DNA of 45,858 bases, from contig LSSK01000844.1 of the NCBI GenBank assembly GCA_001969505.1, forward strand, positions 1 to 45,858. The letters run 5' to 3'. Numbering within the stretch: position 1 is the first letter of the stretch; every line of letters starts with the position of its first letter. The translations under genes and the position numbers were made by a program. The notes under the pieces were generated by a model. It did not search any database, was not told the DNA's origin, and saw nothing but the letters and a program-made list of their open reading frames with translations. Shown in pieces: positions 22,422 to 33,458 of this stretch. The stretch is from Zancudomyces culisetae. Its lineage: Eukaryota; Kickxellomycota; Harpellomycetes; Harpellales; Legeriomycetaceae.

Positions 22422-24656
22422 TTAGTTGTATACAACCCGCTTACTCTTATTCTTGTTAGCGCTACAGTACTTGGATACCCAGTGTATAATCACATCTCGG
22501 TTCGCAAAATCGGGATTTAAATCAGTCAGGTATGCAACCAGTACGTCAATATGCCATACCAGTTGAATATCAAATAATGCGTCGAGTCGCTGTGTAGCAT
22601 GTGTGCCAAGTTCATGTGGGAATAACCGGATTAACCGTGGCGCCATACCACTACTTGTTCCGATAGTATTGGTATTAGAGCTAGTATTAGTGTTGATCGG
22701 ATGATTATCTTGTGTACCGCTGTTACCATTGCTGTCTTCATAATACATCAATCCATATAAAAATGTAGGTAGTGTAAATGTGGATACAGGCCCCATTTCC
22801 TTGACGTTATTCGTACCCGTATCCATATCCGTATCCGTATCCATAGCTTCAGCATCCTCACCAATACTAGAGTTATGTTTGTTCTTTGGACGTCTTAGCC
22901 TTTCAAACTCCTGTAGTAGCATAGGCGGAATTAGTGAGCTGAGTTTAGATATGAATTCGAATGGACTGTACACCTTTGTCTATTTTCATATATTTATATA
23001 TCTTTTAATACATGGACTTTTAAAAAAGTTGAAAGATAGGAAAAAAGAAATGCAGAAAGAGTAAAGGAGATGAATATTTATGGAAAACACTTTTGTCAAT
23101 TGCGCCTACAAGTTTTCGAGTACTTTGAAATAGTATAAACATACTATACACAAATACAAAAATACAAAGCTATGGCAATATAGAATGTAAATATATGCTA
23201 AACTTACTGGTGTTGTTGCGTCTAGTAAATGTTCGGCGTAAAAATAAAATATCTTTTGCGCATCCATAGCAAAACAACTTTCTAGTATAAAATATCAACA
23301 AATCCATTATAATTAGTATGTTATGCCCTGTATAACATTAATAAAATTACTCGACTTGCCTGAGTTTCCAGAAGTTCCAAACTTTGAAAAAATACAATGT
23401 ACAAAGCTATACACAACGGGCTTCAAAAACACTTGATTTATAACCGCAACATCTTGGTCAGTATTGCTAGTGGGATGCCCCGATTTGGACACCAATGATC
23501 CCACAAACTCCCTCATCCCACAACCAACAAGTGATGGTAGGAACGATGTCACCAAGTCGACATAGTGGTTAGTACATAACTCATCAACCACTGCACCAAT
23601 ATCAAGGGCAGAAATATCCCAATCATATTCAATACATGATGCAAACACCAGTTGTAGCACTTCGTAGACAAACGCACTGTTTAACTTTCGATAACTTTGA
23701 TCGTAAGGATCGAGGAACACTAGGTTGTGGGTTAGAAATTGGGCTAGTTGAGAATCGTTGAATGATAATGTGTGGGTCAAGTCTGGTAGCTTTATTTTAT
23801 ACCAGTTTTTGGTTCCGCTTTTGTTGTTTGCCATCTAAGTTGAACATTATTTATTGATTGGTGTTGTATTAGTTGTGGTTGAACTTTGATAATCTCTCTC
23901 TTGTATATGAAAAAAATAGAAAAATATACATATAAATATACAAATAAATATAAATAAAACATACCTCTTGTAAATCACACAAAGGTCCCAAGTACTCCCC
24001 ACGTTTATCCAGTGCCAGCAACGCCATCAACTTTCCACACTCACTAGTTACAACATATTTGGTCATATCAATACTTATAACATTTGTATTTAAATCACTA
24101 CCACTAGTACCACTATCCACAATCATACCCTCTGTATCAAAATTTGTTGATTGTTGCTGTTTTTGTTGTTGTTGTTGTTGCTGTTGTTGTGGCGGTGGTG
24201 GTGGCGGTGGTGGTGGTGGGAAATCGGAAACCAATTCCAATATACTAGATACACAATCTTCAATATCAAGTGTCCCGTTTTTCGAGCTTTTTACAATATG
24301 CATACTATTGGAAGTATGTACTTGTCGTAATAGATATTTTTTCGACTCTGGTGTACAAAGATATGCAAGCTCGTCATCACTACCCCTGATTATCAACCTA
24401 CGAATTTTTATAAATCCATTTCCAATATTATGCATATATTCTACTTTAATATAGCCAACTTCTAGGCCTATAATACTATATATATATGTGTGTGTTTGTA
24501 TGTATTTATATATACGTATTTTTGGGTAAGTGGGATAAAGTACTTGTATTCTTGGCCATTCGATACACTCTCTACTAAGGCTGTCTCGACTTCAGGCGGA
24601 AGTTCTAGTAACTTGCATGATATAGGATAATTTGTTGAATAATTTACTGTAGACAT
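22422..24656 (-). CDS. DCC1: Sister-chromatid cohesion factor Dcc1 (five exons)
   Basis: Dcc1 binds Ctf18 and Ctf8 in the alternative clamp loader Ctf18-RFC, acting in cohesion and replication. Minus-strand exons 24656-24544, 24397-23965, 23834-23351, 23281-23208 and 22979-22422 encode 553 residues, longer than S. cerevisiae Dcc1 (380). The N-terminal match is clear: KLLELPPEV, LIIRGSDDELAYLC, then YLLRQVHTSNSM, the conserved Dcc1 beta-barrel segment. The C-terminal winged-helix region holds LSSLIPPML and VIIHWVSKYC. Extra length comes from a Pro10-Gln9 tract (about residues 98-116) and from low-complexity Asp/Thr/Asn stretches in the last exon. Donors are GTACTT, GTATGT, GTAATT and GTAAGT; the first is unusual and was chosen because it alone restores the expected protein join. 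The start of exon 5 could be six bases later (a second AG). Confidence 0.85.
24148..24220 (-). repeat. Coding CAA/CAG and CCA/CCG repeat (polyPro-polyGln) in DCC1
   Basis: On the coding strand, a run of ten proline codons is followed directly by nine glutamine codons, a lysine and three more glutamines. It interrupts Dcc1 between the conserved N-terminal beta structure and the next conserved block. Confidence 0.9.
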
Positions 24657-24666
24657 TGACTCTTTT

Positions 24667-24693
24667 TCCCTTTCCTTTCCTTTCCTTTCCTTT
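24667..24693. repeat. CCTTT pentamer repeat upstream of DCC1
   Basis: Several tandem CCTTT/TTTCC units begin 11 bp upstream of the DCC1 ATG. On the transcribed strand this is an A/G-rich leader or core promoter tract. Similar pyrimidine-rich stretches precede the neighbouring genes. Confidence 0.75.
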
Positions 24694-24881
24694 ACCTCCC
24701 CTCTTTTTCCTTTTTCCTTTTTCCTTTTTCTTTTTTGGTCAAAGAAATGAGTAATGTATGTATATTTAATAATAAAAATAAGGATGAAAAGCTTATAAAT
24801 GATTAAAAAGTAAAATGTGATGTAAATAGCAAATCAATGTAAATAAACAAAAACTACCAATAAAGAGTAAATAAAATATAA

Positions 24882-27800
24882 CTATAAATTAAATCCCAAG
24901 GTAGAGAAATCCTTGGCATACGACAGATATTTGGCCATCAACAGATAAACATTCTGATTGAGGTTAAGACTGATAATAGAATTTTGCACTTTGGAAAACC
25001 CAAACTTGGAAACCAGTTGGAGGATAGTCTTGCAGACAAAAGAAGGATATACCATATCATTGTACCAACGGTGACAATTGCAAGCCAGCCAGGTCGTAGC
25101 AATCAGACAGGATTTGAGGTCGATGGCATCGTGATGTGCTAGCGAAGTAGCAGGCGAAGGAGAAAGAAGAGTAGATGAAACTCGAGAAGAATGGACAGGA
25201 GTGGAGGAAGGGGGAGGAAGCACAGAGGTAGAGATGTTGAGGAAAGGAGAGGGAGGAGCCAAGGTAAGAGTGAGTAGAGATTTCCATGCATGAGCACTAA
25301 ACCGATACTCTAAGGACATCAAAAAGGCAGTCTTGGAATCTTCAAGATGCAACAAACGCAGTGAAACATCGCCAAGCGCTTCCCATTCAGCTTGGGTATG
25401 GCGGTATGTAATGGGCTGACCCGTAGACTTGAGATGTTGCATTTCAGCTTTCCACATAGTGTACACACGCAAATCCTCATACAGTATCATAAAAAGATTA
25501 TCCAACCAACGCTCACATAGTCTCTTGGGCCCTGTTCGATCCTTGTCGTATTTGCTAACATTGCGGTCGGGAATATCCAACTGTGAAGTCTCGTCGTCAT
25601 CGTTACCATCAACTTGTGGAATTGCTTTTTTCTTTTTATTTTTCTTTTTCTTTTTGGGTTTTTCAATCTCTCCTTCAACCTCTTTCTCTTCGTCTTGTTG
25701 TTCCCCATTTATTTCTTCAATATCCTCCTCCTCCTTCTCCTCTTCCTGGTCAGCAACCTCCTCACTTACATCTACGTCTTTTTTCTCTATCTCACTCTCA
25801 GCTTGTTTTTCTTCTTCAACAGAGTTTTCTTTTTCATTCTCATTCTCCTTTTCTTTTTCTTTTTCATGTTCAATGTCACTTTGATTGATATTTTGAGTGT
25901 CATTTACATTTTCAGTGTCAATTCCATTCATGTCCTTGCTGTCATTTTCACTGATAATTTCAGCTTCAACCTCAACCTCAACCTCATTATCAGAAATAGG
26001 AATCTCATCAAACGATGATTCTTTCTGCTCGATTGAGGGAATAGAACCGTGTGACTCACGTGAGTCAATCGACGCCTTTTGTACCATCGAAACGACTTTA
26101 TCAACATCGACATCACTATCCAAACCAGCATGCGCATCCATTTCTGCACGTACTTCCACATTCGTATTAGTATTGTTATCGTTATCGTTATCCACCTCAA
26201 CACTAGCACCTAGATCCAAACCCCGTTTATGACTAGCTTCTGAAGTCCGCGAAAGAGTATTGCGGTACTCCTCCTCCATCACAAACGCACTGGACCTTAA
26301 CCGCAACAAATCATCCCAACCAATTTTATCGGCAATAAGAATAAGCAGCTCATAGGCACGCTTAAAAGTTCCTTGTAGGTTTGTCGCAGGCAGTCGAAGA
26401 AGTGCAGATTTTTCGTTTGTGTTAAGTTCAGCGGCCTGTGACATTTTCTCACCATTGGCGTTAAGAGCTGATGAGGCAGGTGTGGATGTAGCAGATGAAA
26501 CATGTGGAGTAGGCGTTGGTGTGTGTTCATAAGATACCAACTTGGAATGCGTGGAAAATGGACCAGAGTCTTCAGTGTCAAACCCAGACGACGCATCCAA
26601 TCGTTGCGGAAAGTTTACAGCCTTGGCAAGTGGCAATCTTGGAATCTCTGGTTCGTTATATGTAAACATTGGACAACTATTGAGTGTCAAAATTGCCTTC
26701 ATATATTCTTGTCGTTGGATGTGTGTATATACCAACAAACTCCATGGTTGAAACTCGGATGGCGCATTACGTACAGCCAACTGGGCCACTGCCAATGCCG
26801 CATCAAGTTCGTTTTTTGCTAGCAAAAACCGTGCTTGTGAACACAACAACATAAAACTATCAGCTCGTTGCTCCAAACTTGTATGTAATAGTTGGACTGC
26901 ATCCAATTCTTTATGACCCTCAACCAACAAATCGGCAATCACACTGTTTATTTCAATATCTCGTTCAGCAAATTCACTCAGAAACTCAATCAACTTGCCG
27001 TACCGCCGACTCTGCCGGAAGTACTGAACCAAACAGTCCACCAGATAGTTGTTTGCTGTTGTTGCCACCTGCGTTTCGGAATTCGACCCTAACTTCCACC
27101 CTTTCCAAAACACCTTTCTCACCTGCTCCAAAAACCTATTCTCCTGCTTCTCATTCTCCAATAAACTTACTCGCCGCAACCCTGCCAAGCGGTACTCCTG
27201 TTCCTCGCTGTAACTTATCGCTCGCAGCACTCCACTCACCCCTGTCTCCACCCACGTCTCTGCATCCGCCTCCCGCTTATCTCCCTGTGGTGTTACTACA
27301 TATGCCTCCACCCCTCCTGGAATCTTGATCTCCACCCGCACCTCTGTTCTCCCAAACGCATTGTAGCAACAATATGTTCCTGCCTGTATCTTTCCTCCTA
27401 CTGTCTTACCGAACCATCCTGTCTGCTCATCTAGTGAGTACGTCAGCGAGTTTATATACGCTGCCAAACTCGCTGAAGTTGTTGCATCTACACCCAGCAC
27501 ATGATGTACTGAACTCTCCTATCATTATTGTATTCAAATCACGTTTTTTCTCTTTCCTCTTTTCTTTGTTACTTTTTTTGTGTTGTCTAGTCTTGTTTAA
27601 ATCTACTTACTGTCCTTTCTGTTCTTTTGCCTACATCCTGTGTTTTCATTACTATACACAAATCTGGTGGCCCCAACTCTCTATAGCTCACTATTTATAT
27701 ATTTCAGGTTCTCACTTATTATTCTCTCTATTTTTTTCTTCATCCCCATCCCCATCTCTTTCTCTTTCTCTCTCTCTTTCTGTTTGTATCATATATTTCT

Positions 27801-27896
27801 CGTCTTACCTAGCGCATCTGTCCTGTGCTGTAAAGCATTTCCTGACTCCGACTCAAATATCTCTGGAATATCTTTAAATGTACAGCCGATCGTCAT
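24882..27896 (-). CDS. Exomer cargo adaptor, ChAPs family (Bch1/Bud7-like; three exons)
   Basis: ChAPs proteins (Chs6, Bch1, Bud7, Bch2) pair with Chs5 in exomer, which carries selected membrane cargo from the trans-Golgi to the surface. Exons 27896-27809, 27690-27611 and 27518-24882 on the minus strand encode 934 residues. The N-terminus shows NALQHRTDAL, then ELGPPDLCIVMKT, the family GPPDL motif, which is split from the main frame by two introns. The core has GVDATTSASLAAYINSL, NNYLVDCLVQ, TPR-like helices with AVRNAPSEFQPW, and RLCERWLDNLF near residue 721. Between about 490 and 717 lies a low-complexity insert: Asp/Asn, then Glu/Lys-rich, ending in KKKKKNKKKK; S. cerevisiae Bch1 has only about 30 residues there. 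Phases are 1 and 0 with GTAAGA and GTAAGT donors. It is nearer Bch1/Bud7 than Chs6 by motif retention, but I cannot assign the paralogue. Confidence 0.9.
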
Positions 27897-28555
27897 CCTT
27901 CTACTCTTTCTTTCTTTCCTTTTTTAGTTCTTTCTTTGTCTGTTTTTTTTTCTATCAATTGGTTCTCGTTTGTTTTCTCTTTTGTTTCAGTTATTATTGC
28001 CCTCAAGCTACAATACAACTGTTATCTATACTTTCTTTTTCTCTCCTTTTTTCCTCCCTTGCCTTTTTTATTATTAACTAAGCGTTTTGACAACTTTAGT
28101 TGTTTTGTATACTTGGGTTAATTACAATTTATTTTTTCTCGAAACTATTACAAATTTTACTTGCGTTTTGCCTTCTTATTTGTTTACATCTGGCTGCTCA
28201 TTTATTTATTTATTTATTTATTCTCCATTTTTCTACTACATTTTGTTTCATTTCAATCATTTTTAACTCCTCCCCCCCCCTTTCACCCCACCCCACCCCC
28301 ACTGTACCCCACCTCTTCAACCCCATTTCCGCCCCCTACTCCTCCGAAGTCACAAACTAAATTTCAATCTAAAAATACAACTCTATTTACCAAATTGCCT
28401 GGGAATTGTTAGATTCAAAACCTCAATCATTCCATTACTCTTTTTTTTTCCACTTATTTTTATCCCCTTTACACATTTATTCACATCTTTAATTAACTTC
28501 TTAAACATCTTATTTTGTAATAAACAAACAAACTATACTTGTGAACTATACTAAA
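27897..28555. other. Intergenic, pyrimidine-rich promoter of the ChAP gene
   Basis: This 659 bp gap lies upstream of the ChAP gene and downstream of the RNA-binding gene. The plus strand is almost entirely T and C, so the transcribed strand is purine-rich. TTTA repeats lie at 28201-28221 and a strong C-block cluster at 28267-28312. No gene is seen. Confidence 0.6.
28267..28312. repeat. C-block cluster; G-quadruplex motif on the minus strand
   Basis: A nine-C run is followed by CCCC-A-CCCC-A-CCCCC and then a fourth C4 run after a short spacer. Read on the minus strand, this is four or more G4-G5 runs with loops of 1-6 nt, which fits the classical quadruplex pattern. It lies about 370-415 bp upstream of the ChAP start codon, on its coding strand. 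Confidence 0.75.
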
Positions 28556-29687
28556 TCATTTAGAATCATCAACATCCATATAACCCCCATTTACATTTCC
28601 CCTTGTATCATTATACCTTCTTGATGTATCTCTGTTCCTTCTACCTCCATGTCGATACTCTCTATCCCGATTTACACCAGTTCCTGAACTAATATTCGCT
28701 CTACCTCTACGGCCTGAAGAATGTCTATCACTAGCATCACCGCTTTGAGTTGGCCCATAATCGTACTCATAATCATATCCCTGCCCCCCTCCTCCTGCTA
28801 CTATGTTATCCGTACCCATACCTACATTCGTGCCTGTGTCCATATTGATGCTCTCTGCCACCTTGTTGTTTGAATTATTTCCTGCTTCTAAATTCTGCAC
28901 TGCTCCTGTATCCCCCTTCAGCTGAACTATCAATGTCCTCCCTATTTTATTTTTCCAATGTAATATATTAATACTAAATAAAAGCATTCTACTTGGTAAA
29001 CTTACCATCAGCTACAATGTTATTCAACTGTTTTATCGCTTCAATTGCCTCTGACTTGTTTTTATACACCAACTCTGCATTTCCTGTTGATTTCCCCCCA
29101 GAATCATACAAAAGTTGGCATGATACTAGTGCTCCAAACTGCCTAAAACATGTTCTAACATCCTCTGTTGATGCCTCGGGATCCAGATTCCCAACAAATA
29201 TCGCTGTGGGCCCCGACTCGCCTCTAATGCTGATATTCACACCTTTCTTCTTTAACTCTCCCTTCCCATCTGCCTCACCCTTACTCTTGTCCCTGCTTTT
29301 ATTTCTGCTGTTACCATGATCACTCTTCTCGCCTTTGACATGAGCCCTATTGCTGGATGCGTGTGGTGAACCAGTTGCGCTGCTATCAATAATCTTGTTC
29401 ACTGCTTTCTTTGTCACGTGTTCTATAATCTCTCTCTCTCGTCTGTTTAAAGTTGATTTCAAAATATCATTATCACTTCGTCTGCCTCCAACCGATTTCA
29501 CAACTCTGTCTCCAACACCCTTTGGTCGGGTCCTCAACCCTACTCTGTCTATAATAGATCCCGTTTTGATGCCCAATCGATCTTCTATCCCACCTTTTGT
29601 ATTTTTAGATGCTCCACCCGCTCGGTTCCGCCCCCTTTCAATAACATTTCTCAGATCATGAGCCTCTATTACCCGCTTTGGCCTCAT
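28556..29687 (-). CDS. RRM protein of the ALYREF/Yra1 type (two exons)
   Basis: ALYREF/Yra1 proteins are mRNA-export adaptors that bind RNA and hand it to Mex67 in the nucleus. Exons 29687-29006 and 28941-28556 encode 355 residues; the 64-nt intron has a GTAAGT donor and splits the end of the RRM in phase 1. One RRM covers about 160-240: IFVGNLDPEA (RNP2), KSTGNAELVY (REF-type degenerate RNP1), and NNIVADGRTLIVQLKG at the join, very like ALYREF. The N-terminus DLRNVIERGR is a loose match to the Sub2/UAP56-binding motif. The Arg/Gly/Lys-rich flanks are usual for this family, and the C-terminus is Arg/Gly/Asp-rich, ending DVDDSK. S. cerevisiae YRA1 carries a long autoregulatory intron; this one is short and placed later. 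Another REF-like paralogue cannot be excluded. Confidence 0.82.
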
Positions 29688-30479
29688 TTTTCTTTTTTTT
29701 TTTTGATCGTTACCTTTTTTTTCTTTAGTATGCTAGTTTCTGTTTGAAATTGCCTACACCGAACTTACTATTACCTCCGTATAATCCCCACTTTAAAATC
29801 CAACAATGTCCTGTTGTTACTACTCTTTTCAAAACAAAAATCACTTCAATCCGTTTTATCCAGTTTCTTATTACGCACCCAATCCTTCGCTTTAATACTT
29901 AATACTTGTTATTTAAATAAAATTTATGTTTTTTTTTGTTACTTATTTTCGCTATTCCAAAAATCACTACAATTAATCCAAACTTCAAAAATAAAATGCG
30001 AATTAAAACAAAACAAAACAAAAAAATACGAGAGTGAAATAAAAAAATTATGGCCCACAAGAAATCTTTGTCCAAGGATCCTCAGGCTCTCGTAAATGCA
30101 AATCACCAAACCACGCTTTGTACAGTCTCATTTCTCCCCTCCCCCCACCACCAACTCTTGCATTCTTTTTTTCCTTCTTTTTCCATTCAAAACTACAACT
30201 ACTCGAAAATAATTTTTATACATTAACTATCGTGCTTTACACAAAAAATAGCACTCAACAATTGATACATCTCCAAGGGTTTACGCAACCTATGTTTTAT
30301 TCTATAACATGTAACGAATTAAATATATAAAAAAGTGCCCTAAAACACCTAAAAAAAAAGTATTTATATAGTAACTACGAGTATAGTTATTAAAACTTTG
30401 TACATGAGCACATATAATCACTAGATAACTTTAAAAAACAAAGGAATTGGAACACAACCGTGCATCTCAAAGTCATCAT
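29688..30479. other. Intergenic, promoter of the RRM gene
   Basis: This 792 bp lies upstream of the RNA-binding gene and downstream of the lysine-rich membrane protein gene, both leftward. The plus strand is T-rich next to the start codon (T run at 29691-29704) and has C-rich stretches near 30127-30150. I see no coding frame. Confidence 0.5.
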
Positions 30480-31256
30480 TTATTTCTTCTTCTTTCCATT
30501 CAATGAAGATGATGAACCACTCTTCTTGGAGCTAGTGGAACCTCCAAAATCTTTTGAATCAGTTGGGATCGAAAGAAGAGCACTAAAGTTGTTGTTTGAC
30601 AATGTGTTTGTCTTTTTCTTAGACTTTTGGCTTCCCTCGGATTGTCCTCCTTGTTTGTCCTTGTTCTTTCCCTTCTTTGAGCCAGATGTGTTGCTGGATC
30701 CTCTGCTTCCAGGAACTACGGTCCACTCATCCTGATCCTCGTTCTGGCTCAAAGAATCGTTGACATTTTCTGTGCTTTCAGTAGCGCTTGTTTCTGAGTC
30801 AACTGGTTCGGCTGTTTCAACTGGTTCGGCAACTGCTGCCTTCTTCTTCTTTGATTTTTTAGCCTTTGGTTTTTCAGCTGCTGCTGGTACCTCGGCTTCC
30901 TTTACTACTGGCTTTTCAACAACCTCAACAACAACTTCCTTTTTCTTTTCGGTCTTTGCTGGTTTCTTTTTTTCAACCTTTTCAACCTTTTCAACTGAGG
31001 GGACTATCTTTTGTTGTGGCTTTTCGGCGCTTGCAACAGCTTCAACCTTTTCAACATTACTGGGCTTCGCTTTTACACTCTTTCCACTGGTTGCTGATTG
31101 AGCCTTCTTCTCTGCCTTTTTCTCGCTCGAGCCCGTGTTCTTTGCGCCTTGCTTTTTGTCTGAATCTTTGTTGCTAGCACTCATTCGTGTAGCCAGCACA
31201 AAGCCCACAACAAATGTCAACCCGATCACCAAGACTTGTGTTACGTCAATGTCCAT
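30480..31256 (-). CDS. Lysine-rich single-pass membrane protein, unknown function
   Basis: I do not recognise a family. The ATG-started single-exon frame encodes 258 residues. A membrane segment sits at about residues 5-22 (VTQVLVIGLTFVVGFVLA), after a short acidic N-terminus and followed by Arg and many Lys, so the C-terminal bulk should face the cytosol by the positive-inside rule. Residues 30-150 are Lys/Glu/Ala/Val-rich with repeated VEKVE and KKKE motifs, possibly helical. A segment with DQDEWTVVPGS, then a Ser/Gly/Lys-rich part with NNNFSALLSI, may hold short conserved motifs; the tail is GKKKK. The architecture resembles ER proteins with basic ribosome- or RNA-binding tails, but that is only an analogy. 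The composition suggests high expression. It is probably a real gene because codon use and sequence are sharply non-random for 777 bp. Confidence 0.8.
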   Translation of the reverse strand: MDIDVTQVLVIGLTFVVGFVLATRMSASNKDSDKKQGAKNTGSSEKKAEKKAQSATSGKSVKAKPSNVEKVEAVASAEKPQQKIVPSVEKVEKVEKKKPAKTEKKKEVVVEVVEKPVVKEAEVPAAAEKPKAKKSKKKKAAVAEPVETAEPVDSETSATESTENVNDSLSQNEDQDEWTVVPGSRGSSNTSGSKKGKNKDKQGGQSEGSQKSKKKTNTLSNNNFSALLSIPTDSKDFGGSTSSKKSGSSSSLNGKKKK

Positions 31257-31732
31257 TTTGTTTTTTCTTTCCTTTGATCCCTAACCACCTGGCCTTTGAA
31301 GGTACTATCTTTTAATCTCAAATGTTAAAAAATATGAGAACAAAAAATAACAAAAAATAACAAAATTTTTTTAAAGCTAAATAGATATGGATATCGACTT
31401 GTTCAGTAGCTCTTAAATTGCGGATTTCTATTTATTTTTTTTTGTAGCTTCTTTGGTTTTTTTGCTGTGCTGGAATTTTTCCCTTATTACATTTAGCACA
31501 TTTTTCATTTGTAGACTTTTATTTTGTATTTTTTTTTAAATTCTCTCAATCAGCAAGAATTTTATTCGCCAGCGCACATTTTCTATGCAATCCATTGGCC
31601 AATTCACTTACTTTGCTCTTTAACTTATTTTTTAGCAAATTAGATTTGGAAACATAACAGAATTTCATGGTCATTTTTATTTTCTTCAAGTTCAAAACTC
31701 CTCTTTCTTTTCTATTTATTTGCTCTTGCATT

Positions 31733-31754
31733 CTCCTCCCCTCCCCCCCCCTCC
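31733..31754. repeat. Poly-C block upstream of the lysine-rich protein gene
   Basis: C-rich block with a nine-C run flanked by shorter C runs, giving G runs on the coding strand about 480 bp upstream of the start codon. It resembles the C-blocks upstream of PFF1 and the ChAP gene. Confidence 0.7.
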
Positions 31755-33458
31755 TTGCTAATCCTACTCTAAAAAAAAAAAACGGTTCCGCATCAAGAAT
31801 TTATAGCCAAACTGAATGCATTTTTTACTTTACAACCCCTTTTGTGATTGGGCATATATCAGTTTTTTTGTTTTAATATTTCAAGCAATAGTTTCAATAA
31901 ACAATTATAGGAATATCAACGGAAAAAAATTTTTCACCAACTGCATTCTGGAACTGTCAATAAAGGATGAACACCATACATATATCAGCATCCTCTACTA
32001 AATAAGCAAGCAGAAGCATGCCAATAACAGGAAAAGATCGATACCTCTCTTCATTTGCACTCTTTTCAGGTATAGTATGCAACATATATATCTTCTCACT
32101 ACCTGAAAATGAACATATTACCACATTTTTGTGATCGGTGCCTTTTTTTTCTCCCAATGTTTGGCTATCCTGTACCAAATATATAACACCAACTTCAACA
32201 TTACTTTCATGTTTTTAATCACAATGGCCCCCAAAACAGAGCTATACTTTTTCGCTGCACTAGGCAAAGCTCAACATCTTTGAATGTGTTAGGTGGAGTT
32301 TTTGTTAAGCTATTAATTAACATTTTATATTGTACCTATTACGCACTAACTATATTAAACTTACCAAACCCACTTCAAAAAAAAAAGATTCCTCTTTAAA
32401 CCACTACAAAATACATACACTCATAGTTGCGAGCAATGAATTTTTCAAATATAATACATGTGTTTCCTTGTGCCAACCCATTCGAGTTTATGAGAGGTTT
32501 TTGTAGGTGATTCAACATACTTAAATTCAGCAATAGTAGTAGTATCAGTAGTAGAGTAGTATAAACCACGATGATACGTTCATCTCTCTTGATACACGCG
32601 TATATACGCTTCGCAACTCTTTAAACGACTCTTTTAGTCAACATTTTGATAAAAAATATATATGTTTAACATCAAAATGCATGTGTTTGTTTTTGTTTGG
32701 GTCTAATGCGACCGTAGCACAATTTGAATACGCTCCCCTCTCACGCAAAAGAAAAGTTATCAAGATACTATAGAATAAGACAATTCCCTGATTCTTATTT
32801 ATTGCTTTGATTTTTTCTTTCATAGATTTTGGCAATAAGCCGCAAATGGCGCTAATTCATAATATTACTTTGATGTGCTTTGCTTTCTTATATTTCGCTA
32901 TCATCTTACTCATCTCACCACAACCGCTATATATGCTTGTACATATACCTGATTAATTGATTTGGTAGCTAAACTCTTAGGAATATTAAATTAGCTGAAA
33001 TACATGTTGCTAATGCACTGGTAAGCATAGGAAATAGTGCCATTTTTGCTAGATAAGTGAATGAAAATATTATATTGCTGGATTACAACAGCGTTTAACA
33101 CCTGATCATGGGCTTTGACAAACGCATAAAACCACGTTATTATATATCCAGTAAAATCATAACTGTTACATTCGCTAAATGCTAAGGAATATACTTTTCC
33201 TTTAAAAATAATAAATGTCGAGTTGATGCCCAAAGAAGTATTTAATTAATATCTGTTTTTTGAGTTTAAGTGGAACATGTAGTCAAAATTATGATATTTT
33301 TCGTCCCAACAGTAGGAGTGGCACCACAAAAAATCGATTTTATTCTGAATGTATCAATAGTTTTATAAGATATCAATTAGTTTACGCCCAACACTCATTT
33401 ATATCATTGGATTGGCAAAGCTAACCCATAAATAATAATTTTATAATTGTATAATTAA

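Noticed and set aside
25429-26232. Long plus-strand Ser/Phe-rich frames
   Set aside because: They are the antisense of the Glu/Lys/Asp-rich insert in the ChAP gene.
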